Shown here piece by piece: positions 56,496 through 64,000 of a stretch of 64,000 nucleotides of DNA. The notes under the pieces were generated by a model, which worked only from the letters and a program-made list of their open reading frames with translations, was not told the origin of the DNA and made no database searches. Made by a program: the position numbers and the translations under genes. Source of the DNA: Asanoa hainanensis (GTDB lineage: Bacteria; Actinomycetota; Actinomycetes; Mycobacteriales; Micromonosporaceae); assembly GCF_900188485.1 (NCBI RefSeq), contig NZ_FZPH01000005.1, positions 62,001-126,000 of the forward strand, given 5' to 3'. The number at the start of each line of letters is the position of its first letter. Position 1 is the first letter of the stretch.

Positions 56496-58940
56496 ATGCG
56501 ACGCAGACGACTGCGGATCGCACTTCTCGCCCTGCCCGCCCTGCTGGCGAGCAGCGTCCTTTACGCATCACCGTCCGCCGGTGCGGATACGACCGCGGCA
56601 GGGCAGGCCCAGGACGAGGCGCGCCTGGTCAAGATCGAGCTGTCCGGCGCGGCGCTGCTCGACAAGGTCAACGATGCCGGGTTCGACATCGAGCACGGCC
56701 TGAAGCGGGTGCCCAACGGCATCGAGGGTGAGGCCTTCGCGACCCCCGCGGACGTCGCCAAGCTCGAGGCGATGGGTGTCAAGATCCTCGCAGACAACGA
56801 AGGCTTCGAGTGGCCTGAAGTCGCCGACGGTGGAATAGCGGCAGCCGCGGCCGCGCGGTCCGTCCAGACCCTCAACCACGCGGAGACCGTCCGGGTCGTA
56901 CGCGCCGACTGGTTCACCACCAAGGGCCAGGGCTTCCTGTACGTCGAGGCCCGCACCACCGAAGGCGCCCAGGCCGACCCGGTCGTCGGCATGCAGCTCG
57001 AGAACGACTCGGGCCGGGGCACCAACTGGGGCTTCCCCCGCACGATGAGCCGGTTCATCGACTCCGGCGAGTACATGTTCCACCGGAACCTGTTCAAGCT
57101 GGACGCCCGTCCGCACGAGATCCGGGTGACCAGCTCGACCGGCGGCGTCGCCATCGGCAAGGTCTCCGACTGGCTCGAGGACGCTCCTCCGCCGCTGACG
57201 GACCGCCCGGGCTACCAGTCCAACTTCATCGACGGCTACAAGCACCCGCAGCAGCTGTACGCCCGTGCGGAGGAGATCGCCCAGCAGTACCCGGACATCG
57301 CCGACATCATCTACCTGCCCAACCGGACCAACGGCTACCAGCGCAAGGCGCAGGCCACGATCGGTGGCACCGGGCAGTCGGCGGTCGTCGCGAGCTCGGC
57401 CGCGTGGGGTCACCTGGGCGGCAACGACATCACCGTCGAGTTCGTCGACCGGCCCGGTGCGGACCTGCCGCTCGGGGTCGAGGTGACCGGCAAGGCCATC
57501 CGCGTCCTGCTCGCCAAGGACGCCGCCGGGGCACTGGCCAGCACGGCCGCGCAGGTGTCGACGGCGCTGGAGACCCAGTCGCAGGGCCTCGTCGACCGGG
57601 CCCACCCGTACCGCACCAACGCGGGCACCGGCATCGTCGCCGCGACGGCCAGCCCGGTGCGGCTGACCGACTCCCTCGACCAGAAGCGCGTCGGCGCGCC
57701 CGCGGGCGAGGTGCCGCGCGGTCCGAAGACGATCCCGGTCCTGCGGATCGGCAAGAACCGCGACGGCAGCAAGCCCGGCGTCCTGATCCAGGCGCAGGAC
57801 CACGCCCGTGAGTGGGTGCCGGCGACGGCCTCGCTGGAGGCGGCCGAGCGGCTGGTCCGCAACTACCGGACCGACCAGGAGACGAAGAAGATCGTCAACA
57901 ACACCGACGTCTTCTTCATCCTCTCCAACAACCCGGACGGGGCGAACTACAGCTTCTACAACTTCGCCTCGCAGCGGAAGAACATGACCAACCACTGCCC
58001 GGACGCGGACGCCGACCCCGGTCGCCGCGACTCGTGGGGTGTCGACCTCAACCGCAACTACCGGGTCGGGTCGGGCTTCGACGGCTACGACGGCGCGTCG
58101 GCGAGCTGCACGAGCGGCACCTACCAGGGTCCGGCGGAGCTGTCCGAGCCGGAGTCGAAGAACATCATCTGGCTGGTCGAGAAGTACCAGAACATCAAGT
58201 TCATGATGTCGGTGCACTCCAACGGCGGCCAGCTGTTCTGGCAGCCGGGCGCCTACATCGCGGACGGCCGCATCACGACGCCGCGCCCGCCGCTGGGCGA
58301 CGAGGCGTTCTACTGGCAGTCGGCCGGTCGCATCCTGTCGCAGGTGAAGGCGTACCGCGAGACGGTTGTCACCCCGGAGAACGTCGGCGGCTCGTCGGAC
58401 GTGCTCTACTCGTCGGCCGGCAACGTGCGTGAGGACCTCTACCACACGTACGGCATCTTCGCGTTCGGTTGGGAGGTCGGCGGCTCGGTCTACAACCCGG
58501 CCACCGGCAACTGGCAGGGCGGCTCGTTCCAGCCGGTCTGGGAGGGCGACCCGAACCTGGTGAGCGGCCACTCCGAGACGATGGAGTACGCCAACGGCCT
58601 CATGGAGATGTTCCGGGTGGCCGCGGACTGGGGCAAGGACAAGAAGGACCCGAAGTCCACGCTCGTCCCGAACGGTGGCCGGTTCACGCGTCCGGTCGAC
58701 GTGCACTTCGAGACGAACGAGCCCGCGACGATCTACTACACGACCGACGGCAGCCGGCCCACGCTCGAGTCGCCCCGCTACGAGGCGACGGAGTTCCGCG
58801 AGCCGGGCCAGATCTTCCACGTGACCGAGACGACCACGTTCCACTGGTTCTCGGTCGACGCCGCCGGCAACGTCGAGGGCAACTACGACCCCGACAAGAA
58901 CGGCAAGAACTACCGCAAGGCCACGATCACGATCCGCTAA
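56496..58940 (+). CDS. Secreted M14 zinc carboxypeptidase
   Basis: The 814-residue protein starts behind AAGGAGG with a Sec signal (LRIALLALPALLASSVLYAS). The zinc and catalytic residues of M14 are visible: His436 and Glu439 in QDHAREWVPA, Arg520 in DLNRNYRVG, His574 in MMSVHSNGGQLFW and the catalytic Glu660 in FGWEVGGS. A C-terminal chitobiase/hexosaminidase-like domain (THVHFETNEPATIYYTTDGS-like region, then RPTLESPRY) follows. It removes C-terminal residues from peptides or acts on cell-wall material outside the cell. A strong hairpin terminates the gene. Confidence 0.93.
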   Translation: MRRRRLRIALLALPALLASSVLYASPSAGADTTAAGQAQDEARLVKIELSGAALLDKVNDAGFDIEHGLKRVPNGIEGEAFATPADVAKLEAMGVKILADNEGFEWPEVADGGIAAAAAARSVQTLNHAETVRVVRADWFTTKGQGFLYVEARTTEGAQADPVVGMQLENDSGRGTNWGFPRTMSRFIDSGEYMFHRNLFKLDARPHEIRVTSSTGGVAIGKVSDWLEDAPPPLTDRPGYQSNFIDGYKHPQQLYARAEEIAQQYPDIADIIYLPNRTNGYQRKAQATIGGTGQSAVVASSAAWGHLGGNDITVEFVDRPGADLPLGVEVTGKAIRVLLAKDAAGALASTAAQVSTALETQSQGLVDRAHPYRTNAGTGIVAATASPVRLTDSLDQKRVGAPAGEVPRGPKTIPVLRIGKNRDGSKPGVLIQAQDHAREWVPATASLEAAERLVRNYRTDQETKKIVNNTDVFFILSNNPDGANYSFYNFASQRKNMTNHCPDADADPGRRDSWGVDLNRNYRVGSGFDGYDGASASCTSGTYQGPAELSEPESKNIIWLVEKYQNIKFMMSVHSNGGQLFWQPGAYIADGRITTPRPPLGDEAFYWQSAGRILSQVKAYRETVVTPENVGGSSDVLYSSAGNVREDLYHTYGIFAFGWEVGGSVYNPATGNWQGGSFQPVWEGDPNLVSGHSETMEYANGLMEMFRVAADWGKDKKDPKSTLVPNGGRFTRPVDVHFETNEPATIYYTTDGSRPTLESPRYEATEFREPGQIFHVTETTTFHWFSVDAAGNVEGNYDPDKNGKNYRKATITIR

Positions 58941-58961
58941 GAGCACCCGCGGTACGAACAG

Positions 58962-58995
58962 CCGCCGCCAGGACCGCCCATGGTCCTGGCGGCGG
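58962..58995. terminator. Strong hairpin terminator after the carboxypeptidase
   Basis: A perfect 14-base stem (CCGCCGCCAGGACC at 58962-58975 with its complement at 58982-58995) and a 6-base loop follow the M14 gene's stop by 21 bases. Confidence 0.88.
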
Positions 58996-59035
58996 TGCCG
59001 TTTCCACCGGGGCCGCTCCCGGGAAGGATCAGCGC

Positions 59036-59404
59036 ATGTCCGACGACCTGCAGGAGTTCGCGCGGCAACTGATGCGCGCGGTTCGCGACGAGGCGATCCA
59101 GAGTTGCGACAACGCCCTCACCACCGGCCCACGTACCGCCGTCGGAAGGCGCTGGTTCGACGCGACGGACGCGGCCGGCCGGGACGCGATCCGCATGGCG
59201 ATCCCGGACATCGTGGACGAGGTGATCTTCCATTTCCTGAACCGCGGAATCGACCAGGGCGCGCTGCCGCTGAGCCTTCGCACGTCCGACGGCAGCGTGG
59301 TCGATCTGGCCGCCCTCGACGACGACGGGCTCGGCGGCTGGTTCATGACGGACTGGCGCCAGAGGTATTCGGACGAACGTTTCTCGGACGACTTCTCCGA
59401 ATAG
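59036..59404 (+). CDS. Hypothetical protein (122 aa)
   Basis: An ATG behind GGGAAGGA starts a 122-residue soluble protein, MSDDLQEFARQLMRAVRDEA, with a largely helical N-terminal half (AAGRDAIRMAIPDIVDEVIF) and acidic C-terminus (RYSDERFSDDFSE). I do not recognise the family and see no motifs. It stands between the terminator of the carboxypeptidase and a dehydrogenase gene. Confidence 0.65.
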   Translation: MSDDLQEFARQLMRAVRDEAIQSCDNALTTGPRTAVGRRWFDATDAAGRDAIRMAIPDIVDEVIFHFLNRGIDQGALPLSLRTSDGSVVDLAALDDDGLGGWFMTDWRQRYSDERFSDDFSE

Positions 59405-59475
59405 CGTGGAACACGTTCGAACGCAATTTTCCGAGGTCCGGGGCCCCGATCGTCCGGATCAACTACCGTCCGCGC

Positions 59476-61272
59476 ATGGGGGATCTTCTCGATGACTACC
59501 GCAAGGTGGCTGGTGGGCTGCCCACGGACCACCGGGTGTGGCGGCTGGCCGGTCCAGGACTGGCTGATCTGGAGGGGCCGGTCAGCGAGCCGCTGCCCGT
59601 GCCCGGGCGCGACGAGTTGCTCGTGCGGCACGACGCCGTCGGCTTGAGTGTGTCCGATGCCAAGATCGCGCGGCTTGGGCTCGACCATCCGCGGGTACGC
59701 GAGTTCCCGGTCGTCCCCGGGCACGAGGTGAGCCTCACGGTGGCGTTCGTCGGTCCCGAGCTGCGCGACAGCTACGCGCCCGGCGACCGGTTCGTCGTCC
59801 AGGGCAACATGACCCTGGGCGGGGTCCCCCGTGGCTACGGGTTCGACCTGCCCGGCGGCCTCGCCCAGTACGCCGTGCTCGGGCCGGAGATGCTGCCCTT
59901 CCTCGTGCCCGTCCGGTCGAGAACCGGCTACGCCGAGGCCGCGCTGGCGGAGCCGTGGGCCTGCGTGGAGGCGTCCTACGCCGTCACGTACCGCACCACC
60001 TGGCGCGCGGGCGGCACCGTGTGGCTGACCGGTGACGGCGCCGGGATGGAGCTCGGCGAGGCGGCCGGCTGGCACCCGCGCCGGGTGCACCTCGACGTCC
60101 GCGACACGACCTTCGCGGGACGGGTGCGCGCCTGGGCGCACGGCGCCGGTGTGGAGGTCGTCGTCGGGGCGCCGCTGGACGCCGTTGACGATGTCGTCGT
60201 GCTCGGCCCCGAGCCCGAGCGGATCGAGGACGCCCTCGAAGCGCTCCTGCCGCACGGCACCTGCGCGCTCGTGACCGCCGCGCCGCTCCCCCGGCCGGTG
60301 CGGGTCGACGTGGGGCGGCTGCACTACGACGGCCTGGCTCTCTTCGGCACCGCGCAGAGCGACCTCGCGACGGCGTACGCGCCGATCCGCACCGAGCTTC
60401 TCCCCGGCGGACGCCTCTGGGTCCTCGGTGCCGGCGGCCCGATGGGTCGGATGCACATGCGGCGCGCGCTCCAGCGGGACGGGCGACCCACGAGCATCGT
60501 GGCGACCGACCGCAGCGGGCGGGCGGCGCGGGGGTTCGGCCGGATCGCGCCGGACGTGCTCTCGTTCCTGTCGGAGCGCGAGTGCGGCGACGCCGAGACG
60601 TTCGCGAAGAAGCTGAACGACGCGACGGGCGGCCTCGGATTCGACGACATCGTGGTGACGGCTCCGGCCGCGACGGCGGTCGAGACCGCGTTCGAGCACC
60701 TCGCCAACGGCGGAGTGATCAACCTGTTCGCCGGGCTCCCCCGCGGCACGCGCTGCGCGTGGGACCTGACGGCGGTCGCGCACCGCGGCGTACGCGCCAT
60801 CGGGACGAGCGGGTCGTCGGTCGCTGATCTGTGCCAGGCCCGCGACCGCATCGAGAGCGGCGCGGTCCAGCCGAACCGGTCGGTGGCCGCGATCGGCGGG
60901 CTGGACGCGGCGCCCGACGCACTGCGGGCGGTCGCCGAGGGGCGGTTCGGCGGCAAGGTGGTCATCTTTCCGAACCTGCGCGGGTCGGTGCCGCTGACCG
61001 CGCTGACCGAGCTTCGCGGCGTGCTGCCCGAGGTCGGTGACCGCCTGGACCGCATCCACTGGACCCAGGCCGCCGAGGAGGAGCTGCTCCGGGGCTCAAC
61101 CTCGGGCGTGCGAGCCGAGCGTCCCCATGGCGGCGTCGATGCCGCTGCGCCCGCCGCCGCGGCCGCGCAGCACGTGGGCGAAGCCGACCGCGACGGCGCC
61201 GCCCGCTACCGGCCCGACGACGTACGCCCACCAGGACGTCCAGTGGGTGAGCACCAGTTCGGGCCCGAGTGA
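59476..61272 (+). CDS. Zinc-type alcohol dehydrogenase-like protein with extended 3' end
   Basis: The ATG at 59476 starts an MDR-fold protein: GRDELLVRHDAVGLSVSDAK, FPVVPGHEVSLTVAFVG (GHE catalytic site), and a nucleotide-binding region RLWVLGAGGPMGRMHMRRAL. The segment VIGTSGSSVADLCQARDRIE-like (RAIGTSGSSVADL) and GGKVVIFPNLRG match sorbitol-dehydrogenase-like relatives. The family normally ends near IHWTQAAEEELL (about 540 aa); here the frame runs on to 61272, 177 bases antisense to the aquaporin gene, giving a low-complexity tail. The stop seems to have been lost. Confidence 0.82.
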   Translation: MGDLLDDYRKVAGGLPTDHRVWRLAGPGLADLEGPVSEPLPVPGRDELLVRHDAVGLSVSDAKIARLGLDHPRVREFPVVPGHEVSLTVAFVGPELRDSYAPGDRFVVQGNMTLGGVPRGYGFDLPGGLAQYAVLGPEMLPFLVPVRSRTGYAEAALAEPWACVEASYAVTYRTTWRAGGTVWLTGDGAGMELGEAAGWHPRRVHLDVRDTTFAGRVRAWAHGAGVEVVVGAPLDAVDDVVVLGPEPERIEDALEALLPHGTCALVTAAPLPRPVRVDVGRLHYDGLALFGTAQSDLATAYAPIRTELLPGGRLWVLGAGGPMGRMHMRRALQRDGRPTSIVATDRSGRAARGFGRIAPDVLSFLSERECGDAETFAKKLNDATGGLGFDDIVVTAPAATAVETAFEHLANGGVINLFAGLPRGTRCAWDLTAVAHRGVRAIGTSGSSVADLCQARDRIESGAVQPNRSVAAIGGLDAAPDALRAVAEGRFGGKVVIFPNLRGSVPLTALTELRGVLPEVGDRLDRIHWTQAAEEELLRGSTSGVRAERPHGGVDAAAPAAAAAQHVGEADRDGAARYRPDDVRPPGRPVGEHQFGPE

Positions 61273-61785
61273 GCGGGCCGGGTTCATCGACGCACCGCTG
61301 ACCGGCGCTCCCCAGAGGCCGGCCAGCGCGATGTAGCTGCCGACGCCGATGGCGGCCAGCGGGCCGATCTGCTGGGCGCCGGACGCCGTGCCGAGGATGA
61401 CGCTCACCAGCCCGGTGGTCAGCACCAGTTCCCAGATCATCGCCGTCGTCGTGGAGATGCCGGGGCCGGGCAGGGTGAGGCCTGCGGTGCCGTGCTTGCC
61501 GATCAGCGCCCACAACAGCAGCGTGGCGAGCACGGCACCGACGAACTGCGCGGCGATGTACGCGGGGACGCGCTTCCACGGGAAGTCGCCGCGCAGTGCG
61601 AACGCCACGCTGACCGCCGGGTTCAGGTGTGCGCCGGAGACCGTACCCATGAACAGGATGACGGCGCTGACCATCAGCGCCGGCGCGACGACCCGGGCGG
61701 CGGCGGGCACGGCGTCGCCGCCGAAGCGGGCGTTGACCATGCCGCCGCCGACCGCCACGAGCACGAGGAAGAACGTCCCGAGCAC
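61096..61785 (-). CDS. MIP-family aquaporin, N-terminus lost
   Basis: The channel has both NPA boxes, SGAHLNPAVSVAFALRG and SGASMNPARSLGPELVL, and six spans, e.g. LGTFFLVLVAVGGGMV, ALMVSAVILFMGTVSG, IGVGSYIALAGLWGAP and YVVGPVAGGAVAVGFA. The arginine in NPARS is typical of water or glycerol channels. The family's N-terminal residues are encoded upstream (QFDFWNDRYEGRRLFSE) in the same frame, but no ATG, GTG or TTG precedes them before the sigma factor's stop at 61843-61845; GTG 61785 at the start of the first span is the first usable codon. It overlaps the convergent dehydrogenase. Confidence 0.82.
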   Translation of the reverse strand: MLGTFFLVLVAVGGGMVNARFGGDAVPAAARVVAPALMVSAVILFMGTVSGAHLNPAVSVAFALRGDFPWKRVPAYIAAQFVGAVLATLLLWALIGKHGTAGLTLPGPGISTTTAMIWELVLTTGLVSVILGTASGAQQIGPLAAIGVGSYIALAGLWGAPVSGASMNPARSLGPELVLTHWTSWWAYVVGPVAGGAVAVGFAHVLRGRGGGRSGIDAAMGTLGSHARG

Positions 61786-61842
61786 CTCCGAGAAGAGCCG
61801 GCGCCCCTCGTACCGGTCGTTCCAGAAGTCGAACTGGCTGGC

Positions 61843-62769
61843 TCAGATGTCGTGCAGGAACAAGGTCATCCCGTGTACGCGGTCGCCGGCGGGCGTGAGC
61901 ACGATCAGCCCGCCGGGTCGTTCGTAAGCATCGCCAACGAGTCGCGACACGAACGCGGGCTGCCCGTTCATGCGAGCCGGATCCAGTCGGACGCGGAGCC
62001 CCTGGCCGGCCCGCCAGGCGGCGCTGGCGCGCAGGAACGCGGCGATCGCCGCTGGGCCGTGGTACTCGTGCGGTGCCGGCGGCATCGCCAGCCAGGCCTC
62101 GTCGGTGAGCAGGCTGACGACGGTGTCGATGTCGTCGGCGGCGAACGCTTCGGCGAACCGGTCGACCAGCCGGCGCTCCTGTGTGGACCCTGGGCCGGGC
62201 GGCGCCTCGCCGGCCGGGTCGCGGTGTCGCTCGATCGCGCCGCGCGCCCGCTGGAGCAGGCCTTTGACGGCGGTCGGTGTCGTGTCGAGCATCGGTGCGA
62301 CCGCCGCGAGCGGATAGCCCAGCACGTCGCACAGCACCAACACCGCCGCCTGCCGCGGCGTGAGCCGCTGCAACGCCGAGACGAACGCGAGCCCGATCGC
62401 CTCTCGGCCGGTGTAGCGCGCCTCGGGACCGGGGTCGGTGTCCGGGAGCAGGTCGTCCGGATACGGCTGCAGCCAGGTCACCTGACCGCGCCGGCTCGGC
62501 TCGGGCGGCTCGAACGGCGGCCGCGGCTCGGCCGGGATCCGCCGGCCGCGGTCCCGGAGCGCGTTGACGCAGCGGTTCGTGGCGATCCGGTAGAGCCAGG
62601 ACCGCACGGACGCGCGCCCCTCGAACGCGTCCAGGCCGCGCCAGGCCGCCAGCAACGTCTCCTGGAGCACGTCTTCGGCGTCCGTCACCGAGCCCAGGAG
62701 GCGGTAGCAGTGCACCAACAGCTCGCGCCGGTGCGTCGCCACCAGCTCGTCGAACGTGACCTGCGTCAC
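61843..62769 (-). CDS. ECF sigma factor with SnoaL-like C-terminal domain (SigG/SigX5-like)
   Basis: The 308-residue protein has region 2 (FDELVATHRRELLVHCYRLL, DVLQETLLAAWRGLDAFEG), region 4 (RLTPRQAAVLVLCDVLGYPL, VAPMLDTTPTAVKGLLQRAR), the motif WLQPYPDDLL typical of this group and an NTF2-like tail (VDRFAEAFAADDIDTVVSLL, WLAMPPAPHEYHGPAAIAAF). The chain ends GMTLFLHDI, about ten residues before the usual family end (RFxDxxVFxxFGLP). It is divergent from an NTF2-like gene that may be its target. Confidence 0.9.
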   Translation of the reverse strand: MTQVTFDELVATHRRELLVHCYRLLGSVTDAEDVLQETLLAAWRGLDAFEGRASVRSWLYRIATNRCVNALRDRGRRIPAEPRPPFEPPEPSRRGQVTWLQPYPDDLLPDTDPGPEARYTGREAIGLAFVSALQRLTPRQAAVLVLCDVLGYPLAAVAPMLDTTPTAVKGLLQRARGAIERHRDPAGEAPPGPGSTQERRLVDRFAEAFAADDIDTVVSLLTDEAWLAMPPAPHEYHGPAAIAAFLRASAAWRAGQGLRVRLDPARMNGQPAFVSRLVGDAYERPGGLIVLTPAGDRVHGMTLFLHDI

Positions 62770-62808
62770 AGCCGTTCCGTTCTCCGGGTCGTCGGTGTCG
62801 TTACGGGC

Positions 62809-63198
62809 ATGACCAGTTCACCATTGCAGATCGCCCTGTCCCACCACCGCGCGTGGACCAGCAAGGACCTGGCCGCGGCGATGGCCTACGTCGCGGACGA
62901 CGTCGTGCTCGACGCCCCGGCCGGGCGGCTCACGGGCATCGAGGCGTACCGCCAGTTCCTGCGGCCGTTCGCCGAGCAGTTCCTCGTCCGCGCGGAGCTG
63001 ATCGCCGCCTTCGGGGACGAGACGACGGCCCTGATCATGTACGACACGGAGACGATCCCGGCCGCGAGCGCACCGGCGGCCGAATGCGTCACGATCCGCG
63101 CCGGAAAGATCGTCCACAACCGGTTCGTCTTCGACCGGCTGCCGTTCGAGGAGTTCCGGCGCCGCCAGGCCGCGGGCGAAGCGCCCCGACTACCGTGA
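62809..63198 (+). CDS. NTF2/SnoaL-like protein
   Basis: A 129-residue protein begins MTSSPLQIALSHHRAWTSKD, with LAAAMAYVADDVVLDAPAGR, LTGIEAYRQFLRPFAEQFLV and AECVTIRAGKIVHNRFVFDR, the conical SnoaL/NTF2-like fold. It may be a hydrolase or ligand-binding protein. It starts 39 bases from the divergent sigma factor and 6 bases before the MhuD-like gene, so it is likely controlled by that sigma factor and cotranscribed with mhuD. Confidence 0.83.
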   Translation: MTSSPLQIALSHHRAWTSKDLAAAMAYVADDVVLDAPAGRLTGIEAYRQFLRPFAEQFLVRAELIAAFGDETTALIMYDTETIPAASAPAAECVTIRAGKIVHNRFVFDRLPFEEFRRRQAAGEAPRLP

Positions 63199-63203
63199 GA
63201 CGC

Positions 63204-63500
63204 ATGGCAGTAGTGAAGATCAACGCGATCGAGGTCCCCGAGGGCGCCGGCCCTGAGCTGGAGCGCCGGTTCGCCGCCCGCCTGCACGCGGTGGAGAACC
63301 AGCCGGGCTTCCTCGGCTTCGAGCTGCTGCGCCCGGTGTCGGGCGAGACCCGCTACTTCGTCTACACGAAGTGGGACAGCGAGGAGTCCTTCCAGGCGTG
63401 GGCCAACGGCCCGGCCAAGGAGGCTCACGCGGGCGCCCGATCCAAGCCGGTCGCCTCCGGCTCGACCCTGCTGGAGTTCGAGGTGGTCCAGAACGCCTGA
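63204..63500 (+). CDS. mhuD: MhuD-like heme-degrading monooxygenase
   Basis: The 98-residue protein follows mycobacterial MhuD almost throughout (MAVVKINAIEVPEGAGPELE; VENQPGFLGFELLRPVSGET; WDSEESFQAWANGPAKEAHA; SGSTLLEFEVV). The residues that position heme and activate oxygen are at the same positions: Asn7, Trp66 and His75. MhuD-type enzymes open heme to release iron. The gene lies after an NTF2-like gene in the same direction. No heme importer is adjacent. Confidence 0.93.
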   Translation: MAVVKINAIEVPEGAGPELERRFAARLHAVENQPGFLGFELLRPVSGETRYFVYTKWDSEESFQAWANGPAKEAHAGARSKPVASGSTLLEFEVVQNA

Positions 63501-63557
63501 CCGCCCGCCAGGATCGCGAGCGCGACGGGCGGCGGAGGCGGCCGCGGCGCCGCGAGC

Positions 63558-64000
63558 TCAAACCCGCGGCGGCGCGGTGGAGCCTCGTACGACCAGGTGG
63601 GTCGGCACCGTCACGCCACCGCCTCCTGGCTCTCCCGCCAGCAGCGACAGCAGCAGGCGGCCCGCGAGTCGGCCCTGGTCGTGCACCGGCTGGGCGATCG
63701 TGGTGAGGTCGGCCAGCTCGGCCATCGGGTGGTCGTCGATGCCGATCACCGACATGTCCTCCGGGATCCGCAGGCCGGCGCGCCGCAGCGTGCGGATGGC
63801 GCCCAAGGCCACCTCGTCCGAGTGGGCGTAGACGGCGGTCGGCGGGTCGCGCAGGCTCAGCAGCCGTGACATCGCGTCGGCACCGCTCAGGCCTCCCCAC
63901 GGGACGGTGACCACCAGGTCGGGGTCGGCGGGCAGGCCGGCCTCGGCCAGCGCCGCCGTGTAAGCGAGGGTGCGCCCCGGGGTCGCCGGCCAGCCGGGCT
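63558..64000 (-). CDS. LacI-family transcriptional regulator, C-terminal part (start outside window)
   Basis: The frame is open to the right edge. It shows the periplasmic-binding-like effector domain: GRTLAYTAALAEAGLPADPD, ADAMSRLLSLRDPPTAVYAH, SDEVALGAIRTLRRAGLRIP, EDMSVIGIDDHPMAELADLT and the end PTHLVVRGSTAPPRV. The DNA-binding HTH lies beyond base 64000. These regulators sense sugars and repress uptake genes. Confidence 0.9.
   Translation of the reverse strand, partial: PGWPATPGRTLAYTAALAEAGLPADPDLVVTVPWGGLSGADAMSRLLSLRDPPTAVYAHSDEVALGAIRTLRRAGLRIPEDMSVIGIDDHPMAELADLTTIAQPVHDQGRLAGRLLLSLLAGEPGGGGVTVPTHLVVRGSTAPPRV

Noticed and set aside
1-64000. tRNA, rRNA, CRISPR arrays, integrases or insertion sequences
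   Set aside because: Looked for on both strands by eye; no cloverleaf-like, spacer-repeat, integrase or transposase sequence was recognised. A tRNAscan or ISfinder search would be decisive.

Overview
The window is very GC-rich DNA with dense, bidirectional coding, many GTG/TTG starts, ATGA/GTGA stop-start overlaps and typical actinomycete families (SARP/AfsR regulators, ECF sigma factors with NTF2-like tails, DUF574 and METTL7-like methyltransferases, CGNR zinc finger, Tat-exported enzymes). This suggests a chromosomal segment of a filamentous actinomycete, and family resemblance makes Micromonosporaceae my best guess, though the genus cannot be fixed from sequence alone. I see no rRNA, tRNA, CRISPR array, prophage, integrase or insertion sequence. 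No gap between genes exceeds about 255 bases. The content is accessory: enzymes, exported hydrolases and many local regulators.

Layout. 1-8.7 kb: an AraC-type fragment, NmrA-like reductase, ArsR-type regulator beside a 5'-truncated O-methyltransferase, VOC and membrane proteins, a DUF574 methyltransferase, an M20 peptidase operon divergent from a GntR/HutC regulator with two near-palindromic sites between them. 8.7-19 kb: epimerase, acetyltransferase, deacetylase lipoprotein, small acidic Tat lipoprotein, membrane-anchored HExxH protease, SigE-like sigma factor with a beta-propeller membrane partner, NadE, nucleoside hydrolase, and a CGNR regulator with a LysR stub divergent from a DJ-1/PfpI protein. 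19-29 kb: a stand-alone ketosynthase, a deleted acetyltransferase pseudogene, then a mirror-image module of two alpha/beta hydrolase-SARP pairs facing each other.

29-39.3 kb: glycosyltransferase, DUF305 protein, a CmtR-like metal sensor coupled to a CDF exporter with an operator-like palindrome, an alpha/beta hydrolase-LuxR fusion coupled to a methyltransferase, a phosphotransferase, a cobalamin riboswitch leading unexpectedly into a two-helix membrane protein with a degenerate Mrr nuclease fold, an EamA transporter with WYL regulator, and a broken RidA gene. 39.3-50 kb: a divergent pair of exported paralogues, a permease/TIGR03943 pair, a LuxR regulator with a perfect palindrome, an SGNH hydrolase, a trimmed MOSC protein, and a metallophosphatase next to an orphan 5'-nucleotidase C-terminal domain. 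50-64 kb: a TrmB-LuxR hybrid regulator divergent from a 1230-residue subtilase, an oxidoreductase plus ECF41 sigma factor with a candidate cognate promoter, an M14 carboxypeptidase with a strong terminator, a dehydrogenase running antisense into an aquaporin whose frame joins directly to the stop codon of an upstream sigma factor, an MhuD-like heme oxygenase and a LacI-family fragment.

Two themes stand out. First, regulators repeatedly sit divergently from or beside their probable targets, often with a visible palindrome between them. Second, several enzymes have lost terminal or internal segments (O-methyltransferase, acetyltransferase, RidA, MOSC, 5'-nucleotidase, LysR, SARP2, aquaporin N-terminus), often next to an intact regulator, which suggests ongoing small-deletion erosion.
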